Assembly (NCBI GenBank): GCA_004321905.1
Contig: SCQF01000043.1
Coordinates: 1-34,080, forward strand
Direction of reading: 5' to 3'
Length of the DNA: 34,080 nucleotides
DNA from: Verrucomicrobiota bacterium
GTDB lineage: Bacteria > Verrucomicrobiota > Kiritimatiellia > CAIQIC01
Under the pieces are notes generated by a model that worked only from the letters and a program-made list of their open reading frames with translations, was not told the origin of the DNA and made no database searches. This document shows positions 15,337 to 25,342 of the stretch, piece by piece (position 1 is the first letter of the stretch; every line of letters starts with the position of its first letter). The translations under genes and the position numbers were made by a program.

Positions 15337-15750
15337 CTATTCCGTCTCGCGGATGAAAGCGGCTCCATACGCAAATATTTTTATCAGCATCACCAACATA
15401 AACGCGGCATAGCCGGCTGCAAGCGCCTCGCCGTCATACAGGCTGTTGGCCTGCACGTAGCGGAACATGAACATGCCGAAGATCGTGTTGATCACGCCAT
15501 CATACATGCCATGCCAGAGGTCGCCGGGCAGATCAATGAGACTGCGGACCAGCCACGTGGCATAGTCGGCCAGCACGCCGCCGAGCACGATCGCGTCCAC
15601 GATTTGCAGCGCATGCGGATCGGTGATGGAAAAAACGGCGGCCAGCGTCCCATAGACGCCGGTGCGCGTCGCCGACATGAGTGTGCGCGGACTGGGCATA
15701 AGCTCCTTGGCCAATGCGATAGTCACAACATAGCGGAAGGAGGCCGACAA
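15337..15750 (-). CDS. Small membrane protein of unknown function
   Basis: I do not recognise this 137-residue protein. It has three or four hydrophobic segments: about 30-42, 47-72, 83-100 and 107-130 (LAAGYAAFMLVMLIKIFAYGAA). It carries conserved-looking aromatic and charged positions between them. The proposed start is TTG at 15750, five bases after the stop of the FtsB-like gene, with no clear Shine-Dalgarno site. Internal ATGs (for example at codon 17) are alternatives, so the N-terminus is uncertain. Tight packing between the FtsB-like gene and nfeD supports it as a real gene of the operon. Confidence 0.6.
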   Translation of the reverse strand: MSASFRYVVTIALAKELMPSPRTLMSATRTGVYGTLAAVFSITDPHALQIVDAIVLGGVLADYATWLVRSLIDLPGDLWHGMYDGVINTIFGMFMFRYVQANSLYDGEALAAGYAAFMLVMLIKIFAYGAAFIRETE

Positions 15751-15755
15751 AGCAA

Positions 15756-16073
15756 TCAGCGTCGGCGTGGCGCAGGGTTCGTGGCGGGCTCGTCATCCAC
15801 AAACTTGAAGACCAGCTCGCCGGGCTTGGCCAGCCCGATTTCTTCGCGGGCAATGCGTTCGACAAAGTGCGGATCGGTGCGCAGCCGGTCTTGCTGCTGC
15901 TTGAGTCGGTCATAGATTTCCTGCTCGGCGTGCATATCTGCGGACCGCTGCGCCTCAACCTTTTGCAGATTGTGATACTCCTTGATCTTGGGCACAAACG
16001 CCCATAGCACCAAAATGACCCCCAATCCTGCGATGACGGCCCATGCAATTTTCTGGATTAACGCCCAAATCAT
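15756..16073 (-). CDS. ftsB: Septum formation initiator family protein (FtsB/DivIC-like)
   Basis: FtsB/DivIC proteins are small bitopic membrane proteins of the divisome. They link FtsQ and FtsL and help activate septal wall synthesis. The 105-residue protein fits: a single membrane helix (about 7-26, IAWAVIAGLGVILVLWAF) and a coiled coil of about 30-65 (LQKVEAQRSADMHAEQEIYDRLKQQQDRL). The family ending follows, DPHFVERIAREEIGLAKPGELVFKF, and a short Pro/Arg-rich tail. It lies downstream of eno, the same neighbour as in gamma-proteobacteria, but an intrinsic terminator separates them. The ATG has no obvious RBS. The family is clear; the exact divisome name is inferred. Confidence 0.85.
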   Translation of the reverse strand: MIWALIQKIAWAVIAGLGVILVLWAFVPKIKEYHNLQKVEAQRSADMHAEQEIYDRLKQQQDRLRTDPHFVERIAREEIGLAKPGELVFKFVDDEPATNPAPRRR

Positions 16074-16118
16074 TGGAATTCGCCGCGAATGCTAACACCC
16101 TCGTCCTGTGGCGACAAC

Positions 16119-16154
16119 AAAAAGAGCCTCCGCAGTCGCCCGCAGAGGCTCTTT
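16119..16154 (-). terminator. Intrinsic terminator after eno
   Basis: A perfect 10-bp stem, AAAGAGCCTC (16121-16130) with GAGGCTCTTT (16145-16154), encloses a 14-base loop. On the minus strand the stem is followed by a run of five T. It lies 15 bases beyond the eno stop and before the FtsB-like gene. It probably ends or attenuates eno transcription. Confidence 0.8.
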
Positions 16155-16168
16155 CCAGCAGCGCGACG

Positions 16169-17521
<1,353 letters not shown>

Positions 17522-17545
17522 TCAAGACAATCACGTGACCTTGAA

Positions 17546-17596
17546 TGGCCGCAAAGACACAATTTTCTAACTATGGAATACACGGAAGGCACGGAT
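17546..17596. repeat. Degenerate dispersed repeat upstream of eno
   Basis: The stretch GGCCGCAAAGACACAA, then an AT-rich piece, then GGAATACACGGAAGGCACGG contains short imperfect direct repeats (CACGGA twice). From memory this resembles degenerate dispersed 'CGCAAAGACAC / ACACGGAA' sequences of many PVC genomes. It is a similarity by eye only. Confidence 0.3.
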
Positions 17597-17664
17597 GATT
17601 TGGAACGGTGGGGCGCCGTCTCCGGCGGAGCCGGTAAGGAACTTCACATGCCACCACCACCAGC

Positions 17665-17694
17665 TTGTTTTTCGCATTTCAAGCGGCCTATACT
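17665..17694 (+). promoter_or_regulatory. Likely promoter of the lipoprotein gene
   Basis: TTGTTT (17665-17670), 18 bases, TATACT (17689-17694). The -10 matches five of six. A start near 17701 gives a leader of about 32 bases to the ATG at 17733. Confidence 0.42.
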
Positions 17695-17732
17695 CCCCTT
17701 GCCATACGTGGCAATTATCTGCAAACCACATA

Positions 17733-18461
17733 ATGAAAAATTACGGTCAAGGATTGTTGTTGGCACTGGTGCTGTTGGCGGCGGGTTGCATGCAGATCGA
17801 GCAGGATCTAGCGTTGAATCGCGACGGCAGTGGGGTGATGCAGCTGGCGTATATGACACAGGAAGGCGATGGCACCTTGGCCCAGCAGGCCGCGCGTGAA
17901 TTTCTGCGCCAGTCGTTGACGATCAGCGGTGGGACGGCGCGACTGCCGCAAGACATGAGCGATGCAGAAATTCGTAAGGAATTTGCAGGCTATGCGCCGT
18001 GGGGTGTAAAGCTGGAACGGCTCAGTACGGAACGCAAGGCGGGGCGAATGGTGCGACGGGTCACGATCAGTTTCAAAAGTTTGCAGGGGCTGACACGGGC
18101 GTTGTTGCCGGAGCGGACGGTGCGGCTCAGCCGGGATACGCATGGAAATTATCTACTGACACAGCAACCGGGCGATGGAGCGAGCGCGGCGAGCCGTTTG
18201 GCGTCTGCCGTCGCCGATGATTCGAATCCGCTGGTGCCCGAACTATTCAAAGGGTTCCGCGCAACGTTGCGCGTCACCGCACCCGGACGGGTGGTGGAGG
18301 CCAATGCCGTGCAGGCGGAGCAGAACACGGCAACGTGGCGTTTTGATTTTGATCAAGACCCGCAGGCGGTCAATCGGTTGCTCCAGCAGTCCATGCGACT
18401 GGTCTTCGATGGCCGCGGACTGAACCTGACGCCCTTTGTCCAGTCGGCCGGCACGCGGTGA
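17733..18461 (+). CDS. Predicted lipoprotein of unknown function
   Basis: This 242-residue protein has a clear lipoprotein signal (MKNYGQGLLLALVLLAAGC, lipobox LAAGC with the acylated Cys19). The mature part begins with QIEQDLALNRDGSGVMQLAYMTQEGD, a strand-rich opening like that of many small bacterial lipoproteins. There is no catalytic motif that I can see. It is presumably anchored in the inner or outer membrane and acts in the periplasm. An in-frame upstream extension to 17595 is not supported, because it would bury the signal peptide. A promoter fits just upstream. ftsH follows after 64 bases with its own promoter. No function is proposed. Confidence 0.82.
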   Translation: MKNYGQGLLLALVLLAAGCMQIEQDLALNRDGSGVMQLAYMTQEGDGTLAQQAAREFLRQSLTISGGTARLPQDMSDAEIRKEFAGYAPWGVKLERLSTERKAGRMVRRVTISFKSLQGLTRALLPERTVRLSRDTHGNYLLTQQPGDGASAASRLASAVADDSNPLVPELFKGFRATLRVTAPGRVVEANAVQAEQNTATWRFDFDQDPQAVNRLLQQSMRLVFDGRGLNLTPFVQSAGTR

Positions 18462-18474
18462 GTATGTCGGAGCG

Positions 18475-18502
18475 TTGCAAAGTAGGGTAATGATGGTAGA
18501 AT
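18475..18502 (+). promoter_or_regulatory. Likely ftsH promoter
   Basis: TTGCAA (18475-18480), 16 bases, TAGAAT (18497-18502). The boxes match four and five of six. Transcription near 18509 would leave only about 17 bases before the first ATG (18526). Confidence 0.45.
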
Positions 18503-18525
18503 GTCGCGCCTGATTATGATGCACG

Positions 18526-20490
18526 ATGAAGGAATTTATGGATCCCGTAAAACCCGTACGCAAAGAGTCGAATAGCGAACAACCGCCGGTGCGCTGGATG
18601 GTCATCTGGCTGGTGATGATGGGCGTGTTTCTGGCCGTCTATCAGTACATGTCCACCGGGGCGGAAAAATATAAGACGATTCCGTTTCGCCCCGATTTCG
18701 TCGCGCTGGTCAATGACGGCAAGGTGAAAAATTGCGTGGTGATGATCGGCGCTGACAACCGGCAGTACATTCGTGGCGAACTGCTGGAGCTTGATCCGCA
18801 GACAAAACGCGTCGGACGGTTCGAGGTCAATGTGCCGATTACCGAATACCTTCAGAAAATCCTCGATGAGAAGAAAATCAATTACAAGTTCGAATATCCG
18901 AACACGCTACTCATGCAGATTCTAAGCAGTCCGCTTTTGGTGCTGCTGGTGACCGTTTTGATTTTCTTCCTGTTTTGGCGGCAAATCCGGATGGCGGGAC
19001 GCGGTGCCATGAGTTTTGGCAAGAGCCGCGCACGTTTGATGACGCGTGAGAAGAATAAAACTACGTTCAAGGACGTTGCCGGTGTGGATGAAGCACGGGA
19101 GGAAGTTCAGGAGATCATTGAATTCCTCCGCGATCCGAAACGATTTCAGAAACTGGGCGGACGGATTCCGAAGGGCGTATTGCTTGTCGGTCCGCCGGGC
19201 ACCGGCAAGACGCTGCTGGCCAAGGCGATTGCCGGCGAGGCTGAGGTGCCATTTTTCTCGATCAGCGGTTCGGACTTTGTCGAGATGTTTGTTGGCGTCG
19301 GTGCGAGCCGTGTCCGTGACATGTTTGAGCAGGGCAAGAAAAATGCGCCGTGCATCATTTTCATTGACGAAATTGACGCCGTCGGTCGCAGTCGTTTCAG
19401 CGGAATTGGCGGCGGGCATGATGAACGCGAACAAACGTTGAATGCGCTGCTCGTGGAGATGGATGGTTTCGATACGCAGGAAGGCGTTATCATCATCGCC
19501 GCGACCAACCGGCCCGATGTGCTCGACCAGGCGTTATTGCGTCCGGGTCGTTTCGACCGGCAGATCGTCATTGATTTACCCGCCTTGGAAGGGCGCGAAG
19601 CTATTCTGAAAATCCATGCGGAGCGCGTCAAGCTGGAGTCCGGTGTGGATTTGCGGCGTGTGGCGCGCGGGACGCCGGGCTTTTCTGGCGCGGACTTGGC
19701 CAATCTCATCAACGAAGCAGCGCTGCTCGCGGCGCGGCGCGGCGTGGAGGCGATCCAGTTGCCCGATTTGGAAGAAGCGCGCGACAAGGTGCGTTGGGGC
19801 CGCGAACGCCGTAGCCGCGTGCTCGACGAAAAAGAGAAACGCCTCACGGCCTATCATGAATCCGGTCATGCCATTGTGCTCAACGGTGTCGAGGAAGCCG
19901 AACCGCTGCACAAGGTCACGATCATTCCGCGCGGCCAGGCGCTCGGCGCAACGCTGCAGTTGCCGGAAAAAGATCGCTACACCGAGGGGCGCAAAAAATT
20001 GGAAGGTATGCTCACCGGTTTGATGGGCGGACGCGTGGCCGAGGAGCTTGTCTTTGGCGATATTACCACCGGCGCGCAGAGCGACATCAAGCAGGCGACG
20101 CGGCTCGCCCGCCTGATGGTCTGCGAGTGGGGCATGAGTCCGAAGATGGGGCCACAGAACTTCTCCGAGCGTGAGGAAGTGCTGTTCCTCGGTCGTGAGG
20201 TCAATCGCAGCCAGGAGATCAGCGAGGACACCGCACGCCGGATTGACGAAGAAGTCAGCCGGCTGCTCGGTGAGGCATATGAACGCGCCACGCAAATTCT
20301 ACGCACCCATCGCGACAAACTCGATTTGATTACCCACCTGCTGCTGGAACGCGAAACGCTGGATGGTCGCGAAGTTGCTGCGTTGGTCAAATTTGGTCGG
20401 CTACCGACCGCAGAAGAACTGGCGGCGCTGGATGCGGCCGAAAAACCGTCAGTAGCCCCGGCCGCAGCGCCTCCGCAGCCGGAAATGTAG
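18526..20490 (+). CDS. ftsH: ATP-dependent zinc metalloprotease FtsH
   Basis: FtsH is the membrane-anchored AAA+ protease for quality control of membrane and regulatory proteins. The 654-residue protein has membrane segments at about 24-42 and 136-151 flanking a periplasmic domain. The AAA module shows Walker A GPPGTGKT (222-229), Walker B IIFIDE (277-282) and the second region of homology [21 protein letters not shown] (326-346). The zinc site is HESGH (His444, His448), with the likely third ligand Asp520 in [10 protein letters not shown]. The C-terminus is Ala/Pro-rich. The start could be ATG 18526 or ATG 18538; AAGGA before the latter is close (four bases). folP follows 33 bases downstream, a common arrangement. 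Confidence 0.97.
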   Translation: MKEFMDPVKPVRKESNSEQPPVRWMVIWLVMMGVFLAVYQYMSTGAEKYKTIPFRPDFVALVNDGKVKNCVVMIGADNRQYIRGELLELDPQTKRVGRFEVNVPITEYLQKILDEKKINYKFEYPNTLLMQILSSPLLVLLVTVLIFFLFWRQIRMAGRGAMSFGKSRARLMTREKNKTTFKDVAGVDEAREEVQEIIEFLRDPKRFQKLGGRIPKGVLLVGPPGTGKTLLAKAIAGEAEVPFFSISGSDFVEMFVGVGASRVRDMFEQGKKNAPCIIFIDEIDAVGRSRFSGIGGGHDEREQTLNALLVEMDGFDTQEGVIIIAATNRPDVLDQALLRPGRFDRQIVIDLPALEGREAILKIHAERVKLESGVDLRRVARGTPGFSGADLANLINEAALLAARRGVEAIQLPDLEEARDKVRWGRERRSRVLDEKEKRLTAYHESGHAIVLNGVEEAEPLHKVTIIPRGQALGATLQLPEKDRYTEGRKKLEGMLTGLMGGRVAEELVFGDITTGAQSDIKQATRLARLMVCEWGMSPKMGPQNFSEREEVLFLGREVNRSQEISEDTARRIDEEVSRLLGEAYERATQILRTHRDKLDLITHLLLERETLDGREVAALVKFGRLPTAEELAALDAAEKPSVAPAAAPPQPEM

Positions 20491-20523
20491 CGGCGTCACG
20501 CGCCTTGCGGTCAGGAAATCATC

Positions 20524-21369
20524 ATGCCGGAATCCGTCCCAATCTGGCGCTGCCGCGACCGCGAATTGCGTTTGGCGCGCACCTTTATCATGGGCGTTCT
20601 GAACGTCACACCAGATTCATTCTCCGATGGCGGACAATTCTTCGATCCCGCGCAGGCGGTGGTGCGCGGACTGAACCTGGTCGCCGAAGGCGCGGATGTT
20701 CTCGACGTCGGCGGCGAATCTACACGCCCCGGCGCCGCGCCAGTGGACGAGGCCGAAGAATTACGTCGCGTCGTGCCCGTCGTGCGTGCACTGGTGGAGC
20801 ATGCACCGTGCTTAATCTCCGTGGACACGACCAAAGCCGTGGTGGCGCGTGCTGCGTTGGCGGCTGGCGCGCACATCATCAACGACGTTTCCGGCGCGAC
20901 GTGGGATGCTGCCATGCCGGCGGTTGCCGTAGAATTTCAAGCCGGTCTCGTGCTGATGCACTGCCAAGGTCACCCGCAAACGATGCAGCAAGCGCCGCAC
21001 TACACCGAGGTCGTGGCCGAAGTGCGTAATTTTCTCGTAGCGCGGCTGGCGGCGCTAACCGTCGCCGGGCTGCCGCGCGAGAACATGGTGGTGGACCCCG
21101 GCATCGGCTTCGGCAAAACGCTGGAACACAACCTGACGCTGCTGCGGCAACTTGACCAATTCGCCCGTTTGGGCCGCCCGATTTTGATCGGCGTTTCGCG
21201 CAAGGCGCTGCTTGGTAAATTGACGGACCGCGAAAAATCGGAACAACGCTTGGCCGCGGGATTGGCCGCGCAAACGGTCGCCGTGTTGCGCGGCGCGCGC
21301 ATTCTCCGCACGCATGATGTGGCCGCCACGCGCGACGCGGCGCGCGTCGCCGAGGCGCTCGCGGGATAA
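20524..21369 (+). CDS. folP: Dihydropteroate synthase
   Basis: FolP condenses p-aminobenzoate with hydroxymethyldihydropterin diphosphate in folate synthesis. The 281-residue TIM barrel has the two family signatures MGVLNVTPDSFSDGG and DVGGESTRPGA. It also has ISVDTTKAVVARAAL, HIINDVSGATWD, LMHCQGHP, VVDPGIGFGKTLEHNLTLL, ILIGVSRKALLG and the final RILRTHDVAATRDA. AGGAAA precedes the ATG. It probably shares the ftsH transcript. A palindrome doublet separates it from cdaA. Confidence 0.96.
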   Translation: MPESVPIWRCRDRELRLARTFIMGVLNVTPDSFSDGGQFFDPAQAVVRGLNLVAEGADVLDVGGESTRPGAAPVDEAEELRRVVPVVRALVEHAPCLISVDTTKAVVARAALAAGAHIINDVSGATWDAAMPAVAVEFQAGLVLMHCQGHPQTMQQAPHYTEVVAEVRNFLVARLAALTVAGLPRENMVVDPGIGFGKTLEHNLTLLRQLDQFARLGRPILIGVSRKALLGKLTDREKSEQRLAAGLAAQTVAVLRGARILRTHDVAATRDAARVAEALAG

Positions 21370-21412
21370 ATTTTCTGAAACAGCGATTGCGCGACGCTTT
21401 CTTTTCGTGTAG

Positions 21413-21462
21413 TTTCCAAAGCTTGGAAAACGGATAGCGGCTTTTTTCCAAGGCTTGGAAAA
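21413..21462. repeat. Palindrome doublet 6 (folP / cdaA)
   Basis: TTTCCAAAGCTTGGAAAA at 21413-21430 and TTTTTTCCAAGGCTTGGAAAA at 21442-21462, centres about 30 bp apart. It lies inside a likely operon, 24 bases before the cdaA start codon, so the mRNA would carry two hairpins there. Confidence 0.87.
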
Positions 21463-21486
21463 CAACGAACAGGAGCGAGTCGGAAC

Positions 21487-22350
21487 GTGCTATGGGAGCG
21501 CTTACATCTGCCGGATGGGACGGGCATGCTGGAAATCGGCTTGCTGGCTGTGGCGTTCTATTACCTCTTTCTCTTTTTCCGCGGCACGCGCGGCGCGCAA
21601 GTGTTGTTCGGTTTTGTGTTGGTGCTGGCCGCGCTGGTGATCGTGACGCAATTCCTGCGGCTCGACGTGCTGAACTGGGTGCTGGAACGGTTCTCGGTCT
21701 ATCTGGCGGTGGCGGTGATCGTAATTTTCCAGCCGGAAATCCGGCGCGCGTTGGCGGAGCTGGGCAAGCAGCACATGTTCGCCGGTGCCACGACTTCGCG
21801 TACCTTGGTGGATAGCGTGGTCGAGGCGGTGACCCTGCTGGCGGGGCGCAAGATCGGCGCGCTAATCGCCATCGAGCGCGAGATTGGGCTGCGCGCAGTG
21901 CAGGAAACCGGCACGGCGGTGGATAGCCTCGTGACACCGGAACTGCTGGCGAGCATTTTCTTTCCGTATACGCCGTTGCACGATGGCGGTGTGATTCTCC
22001 GGCAAGATCGAATTGTGGCGGCCGGTTGTCTGTTTCCGCTATCGCAGCGCGAAGGGTTGGCGATGGAGTTGGGTACGCGGCACCGTGCGGCGATTGGGCT
22101 CACCGAAGAAACCGACGCATTGGTGGTGGTGGTCAGTGAGGAGACGGGCACCATTTCGGTGGCCTATAAGGGGCGGTTGACGCGTGGTTTGGATGAGGAA
22201 AAATTGCGGAAGCTGCTCGCGGCGGTGCTGCTGCGGCCGCGTAGTGCGCGCAATCGTTGGCGGCGGGCCGGGGAGCAACTGGATTTGACGCCGGCCGGCG
22301 TGGCGCAAACGGAGGAGACGCTGGCGAAGGAGTTGGAAGATTATGGCTGA
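21487..22350 (+). CDS. cdaA: Diadenylate cyclase CdaA (c-di-AMP synthase)
   Basis: CdaA makes c-di-AMP from two ATP at the inner membrane. The 287-residue protein has three N-terminal membrane helices (about 14-90). The DAC domain follows: FQPEIRRALAELGK, IGALIAIERE, FFPYTPLHDGGVIL, AAGCLFPLS and GTRHRAAIGLTEETDALVVVVSEETG. The RHR motif is intact, but the DGA motif reads DGG. The start is a GTG at 21487, with AGGAG eleven bases upstream; an ATG at 21526 is an alternative just before the first helix. The C-terminal tail (about 240-287) is longer than in minimal CdaA. Its stop overlaps the next gene (cdaR) by eight bases. Confidence 0.94.
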   Translation: MLWERLHLPDGTGMLEIGLLAVAFYYLFLFFRGTRGAQVLFGFVLVLAALVIVTQFLRLDVLNWVLERFSVYLAVAVIVIFQPEIRRALAELGKQHMFAGATTSRTLVDSVVEAVTLLAGRKIGALIAIEREIGLRAVQETGTAVDSLVTPELLASIFFPYTPLHDGGVILRQDRIVAAGCLFPLSQREGLAMELGTRHRAAIGLTEETDALVVVVSEETGTISVAYKGRLTRGLDEEKLRKLLAAVLLRPRSARNRWRRAGEQLDLTPAGVAQTEETLAKELEDYG

Positions 22351-23293
22351 GACACGCTTCCCGCGCCTGCTGCGCGCCACGCGCAACAACAAAGGCCTCA
22401 AACTGGCCGCGTTGTTGCTGGCACTGTTGAGTTGGTACCTGATCCACGCCAACATCAGCCACGAGCGGCTGATCAAAGATGTGCCGGTGACGGTTCGCGC
22501 CGAGGAAGGGTGGGCGGTGCTCGATGCCTCGCTGCAAAGCGTCAACATTCTGTTCCGCGGTTCGCTCGAAGATTTACGGTTGTTGGAGCAGTCGCCGGTG
22601 CGGGTGGAAGTGGATGCACGCAAGACGACCAGCGGGCGGCGGCAGGTGCGGCTGACCGCCAGCCATGTGCAAGCCGCCGGTATGGCGCGACCAGTTTATA
22701 TCGAGCCGGGTGAGCTGTTTTTTGTGCTGGACCCGCAAGGCGAAAAACGCGTGATGGTGAAGGCGGATTTTCAGGGCAATCCCGTGGAGGAATGCGAAGT
22801 GACGCACACGGTATGCGAACCGCCGCAGGTGGTGTTGCATGGGCCGCGGCGACGATTGTCCGAGATTGAGGTGGTGCATACCACGCCGATTGACTTGGAG
22901 GGCCGTTCACGCCCGTTCCGCAAAACGCATGTGCCCTTGGCGCTCAGCAGCGAAATCTGGCTGAACAACGGTACGGCAAGCAACATCACTGTTCATGTGA
23001 CCATTGAAGAACGTGTGGCGACTCGTACGTTTCAGGACGTGCCGGTAAGCGCGCTGTTGCCATCGGGTGCGGAAGGACACGTGAGCGTACAGCCGGCGCA
23101 AATCAACCTCACGCTGCGGGGGCGGGCAGAGTTGCTGGGCGGCGTGAAACGGGATGAGTTGCGCGCCTATGTGGATGGCTCGGCGCTAACGCCGAATGTT
23201 GCCTTGGCTTTACCGGTTCGTTTTTTTGTGCCCGCCGGCTTGGAGGTTGCCGCCATCGAACCGGCCAACGTCACCGCGCGTTTGCTGCGCTAG
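22343..23293 (+). CDS. cdaR: CdaR-like YbbR domain protein
   Basis: CdaR proteins are membrane-anchored strings of YbbR domains that bind and regulate CdaA from outside the membrane. The 316-residue protein starts with a basic region and one membrane helix (about 20-36, LKLAALLLALLSWYLIHA). YbbR-type repeats follow, such as DVPVTVRAEEGWAVLDASLQSVNILFRGS and QDVPVSALLPSGAEGHVSVQPAQINLTLRG. It overlaps cdaA by eight bases, so coupled translation is likely. The usual next gene glmM is not present. The domain call is good; regulation of CdaA is inferred from the family. Confidence 0.88.
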   Translation: MAETRFPRLLRATRNNKGLKLAALLLALLSWYLIHANISHERLIKDVPVTVRAEEGWAVLDASLQSVNILFRGSLEDLRLLEQSPVRVEVDARKTTSGRRQVRLTASHVQAAGMARPVYIEPGELFFVLDPQGEKRVMVKADFQGNPVEECEVTHTVCEPPQVVLHGPRRRLSEIEVVHTTPIDLEGRSRPFRKTHVPLALSSEIWLNNGTASNITVHVTIEERVATRTFQDVPVSALLPSGAEGHVSVQPAQINLTLRGRAELLGGVKRDELRAYVDGSALTPNVALALPVRFFVPAGLEVAAIEPANVTARLLR

Positions 23294-23312
23294 TTCATTG
23301 GAAGAAATTGAT

Positions 23313-23332
23313 CGGCGCAAGCTTGTGCGCCG
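23313..23332 (+). terminator. Hairpin after cdaR (terminator or operator)
   Basis: CGGCGCA (23313-23319) and TGCGCCG (23326-23332) form a perfect 7-bp stem around AGCTTG. It is GC-rich and lies 19 bases after the cdaR stop, but no real T run follows. A weak or Rho-assisted terminator, or a protein site before the TPR lipoprotein gene, is possible. Confidence 0.35.
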
Positions 23333-23357
23333 GCTTTGGCGCGATTAAACTGATGCC

Positions 23358-24287
23358 ATGAAAATATCAAATCTTTGGGGGGGGCTGCGCGCGGGCGTTT
23401 TGGCTGGCGTCGCGCTAACCTTGGCCCTCGGCCTGAGCGCTTGTGGGGAAAAAAAACCAACTCCGCCACCGCCGTCTGCACCAGCGCCTGTAACGTCGCA
23501 GGCCATCAAAAAACCGGCCACCAATACGGTAGGTATCAAGGCGATCGCCAAAGTTGCACGTCCGGTCACCAATGCAGCGGTTGCTGTGACGAACACCACC
23601 CCGGCCGTTAGCGTCGTTCCGCTGCAGCCCAACAAAGCAATTTCGGCGCAGCTGCCGTCCAAGCCGGCACAGAATGTCCCCGATGCCACCGACCAAGGGA
23701 CGGAAACGAACAAAAAAAGAAGTGCGGTTGTCACGCTCCCCACCAAGGGCGACTCCGTCACCAACACATCGGCGCAAGTGGAGCAGATTTTAGAAATGGC
23801 CTTCAAGGCGCAGGAGCAGGGCAAGCCGGAAGTCGCCATCGGATTGTTCAATAAGGCGCTGCAAAGCGATCCCACCAATCGGCGGGGACGTTTTGGATTG
23901 AGTACGGTGCTGATCCAGACGGATAAATTCAAGGCGGCCTTGGCCCTTTTGGAAGAGTTGGTTAAGGAGTCCCCCAAGGATTATGTGCTCAAGAACAACA
24001 TCGCGTGGGTCTATGCCACGGCCGCCGATCTCTCCATGCGTAATGGACCGCGCGCCATCCAACTGGCCCAGGAAGCGCTCATGCTCAACACGGTGGATTG
24101 CCACGTATGGAGCACTCTGGCCGAGGCCTATTTCATATCGGGGCGCTACGACAAGGCGTTGCGTAGCGCTGAACAGGCGTTGCGGTTGGGTCAGGACACC
24201 AAGGCTGACGCCAAATTGATCGAGCAATATCAACTGCAAGTGGAGCGCTGCCGTAAAGCGGCTGAATCCATGTCCATCTTGGAGTGA
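23358..24287 (+). CDS. TPR-containing lipoprotein
   Basis: The 309-residue protein opens with a lipoprotein signal (lipobox LSAC, Cys29). A low-complexity linker rich in Pro, Thr, Val, Ala and Asn (about 30-135) follows. At least two or three tetratricopeptide repeats lie between about 140 and 290, e.g. EMAFKAQEQGKPEVAIGLFNKALQSDP, KFKAALALLEELVKESPKD and GRYDKALRSAEQALRLG. TPRs mediate protein-protein contacts; the linker probably lets the domain reach through the periplasm. No partner can be named. The stop overlaps the GTG of the next gene (GTGA), so they are coupled. The ATG has no strong RBS. Confidence 0.85.
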   Translation: MKISNLWGGLRAGVLAGVALTLALGLSACGEKKPTPPPPSAPAPVTSQAIKKPATNTVGIKAIAKVARPVTNAAVAVTNTTPAVSVVPLQPNKAISAQLPSKPAQNVPDATDQGTETNKKRSAVVTLPTKGDSVTNTSAQVEQILEMAFKAQEQGKPEVAIGLFNKALQSDPTNRRGRFGLSTVLIQTDKFKAALALLEELVKESPKDYVLKNNIAWVYATAADLSMRNGPRAIQLAQEALMLNTVDCHVWSTLAEAYFISGRYDKALRSAEQALRLGQDTKADAKLIEQYQLQVERCRKAAESMSILE

Positions 24288-25009
24288 AGGTGCTCCGCGT
24301 GAAGCGTTATCCCCATCTCTGGCTGGTCGTAGGACTGTTAGCCGCCACCACGGCGCGCGCCCAACACTTTTCCGCGGCAGATCGGCCCATGCCGCCCATT
24401 CCCCGCGCCGTTTGGAGCAACGGTTTGGCGGTGGTGGGCAGCGTGCTGGTGGATCCCACCAACCGCTGCGTTTTGGCGCAAGGCTATGTGAACCAGACCA
24501 ACGGCTTGGTGGAATTGTTCGCCTGCGGCCCGAACGGTAAGACGCACGAAAGTATTTTGGTGCTGCAAACCAATCCGCTTGATCTCCAGACCGGCCTGCT
24601 GCTGCTTGGCCTCAAGCCGGACGGACGCCCGCAGGACGTGGGCCTCTGGCCCAAACCGTGGCGTGGCCCCCAGCTCGATCTCTGGGTGGAGTGGCAGCAA
24701 AACGGACAGACTCAACGCCGCCGTGCCGAAGAACTGGTGCAGAACCTCGAAACCGAACGAGCGCTGCCGACAACGCCGTGGATTTTCACCGGCAGCGTCA
24801 TTGAGCACGGCGTGTTTCGTGCGCTCTCCGAAGAAAGTCTCATCGCCACCTACTGGGATCCGTGGGCCTTGCTCAATCTCCCGCTTGCATGTGGCGCGGA
24901 TGACCATATATTGTCCGTCAACGCGCAAACGGTGCCACCGCTGGGGACGCCCGTGCGTCTCCGCCTGCAAGTGCATCAGCCCTCGTGGTGGGAGCGGTTG
25001 TGGCAGTAG
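24284..25009 (+). CDS. YdjY domain-containing secreted protein
   Basis: The 241-residue protein has a signal peptide (cleavage near ARAQ) and a YdjY-type domain. The family pattern is visible: VDPTNRCVLAQGYVNQTNGLVELFACGPNGKTHESILVLQTNPLDLQTGLLLLGLKPDGRP. YdjY-domain proteins are common in planctomycetes and relatives, usually exported, and of unknown function. A C-terminal half with several Trp (PWIFTGSVIEHG, YWDPWALLNLP) is typical as well. It starts at GTG 24284 in a GTGA overlap with the TPR lipoprotein, so the two products likely act together. A double-hairpin repeat follows at 25040. Confidence 0.78.
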   Translation: MKVLRVKRYPHLWLVVGLLAATTARAQHFSAADRPMPPIPRAVWSNGLAVVGSVLVDPTNRCVLAQGYVNQTNGLVELFACGPNGKTHESILVLQTNPLDLQTGLLLLGLKPDGRPQDVGLWPKPWRGPQLDLWVEWQQNGQTQRRRAEELVQNLETERALPTTPWIFTGSVIEHGVFRALSEESLIATYWDPWALLNLPLACGADDHILSVNAQTVPPLGTPVRLRLQVHQPSWWERLWQ

Positions 25010-25039
25010 GGTTGGTAGTGTAGACGAAGATTGTCAAAG

Positions 25040-25090
25040 GTAGGGACGGACGGCCAGTCTGTCCGCGGCGGGATGGCTGTCCCGCCCTAC
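25040..25090. repeat. GC-rich double-hairpin element A
   Basis: A 51-bp unit bounded by GTAGGG (25040-25045) and CCCTAC (25085-25090) holds two stem-loops in tandem. The first pairs GGACGGAC with GTCTGTCC (seven of eight). The second pairs GGCGGGA with TCCCGCC perfectly. It looks like a REP-type dispersed element of PVC genomes. It lies between the YdjY-domain gene and the NifU-like gene, 30 bases before the latter's start. Confidence 0.6.
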
Positions 25091-25120
25091 CGTTCAGGCA
25101 AGACGAGAAAGGCAAATGTC

Positions 25121-25342
25121 ATGGAACAGCAAGTAAAAGATTTTATCAGCGAAATTCGCCCGCTCATTCAGGGCCACGGTGGCGATGTTGAATTTGTGTC
25201 CTTGGAAGATAAGACCGTCAAGGTCCGTTTGCTGGGTGCCTGCTCGCACTGCTCCGGCGCCATCATGACGCTAAAAAACGGTATCGAAGCGCAACTGCGC
25301 GAAGTCGTCAGCCCCGACCTCTGCGTCGAGCGCGTGGAGTAA
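25121..25342 (+). CDS. NifU-like C-terminal domain protein (Fe-S scaffold/carrier)
   Basis: This 73-residue protein is a stand-alone NifU C-terminal domain that carries or transfers Fe-S clusters. It has IRPLIQGHGGDVEFVSLEDKTVKVRLLGAC and the CxxC motif CSHC, followed by TLKNGIEAQLREVV. Only the ATG at 25121 gives the family's length. An in-frame start at 25031 would translate through repeat element A and is rejected. A GAAAGG lies nearby as a weak ribosome binding site. No other Fe-S assembly gene is in the window. Confidence 0.92.
   Translation: MEQQVKDFISEIRPLIQGHGGDVEFVSLEDKTVKVRLLGACSHCSGAIMTLKNGIEAQLREVVSPDLCVERVE

Noticed and set aside
25031-25120. Upstream start of the NifU-like protein
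   Set aside because: The extension translates the double-hairpin element; the family starts at the ATG at 25121.
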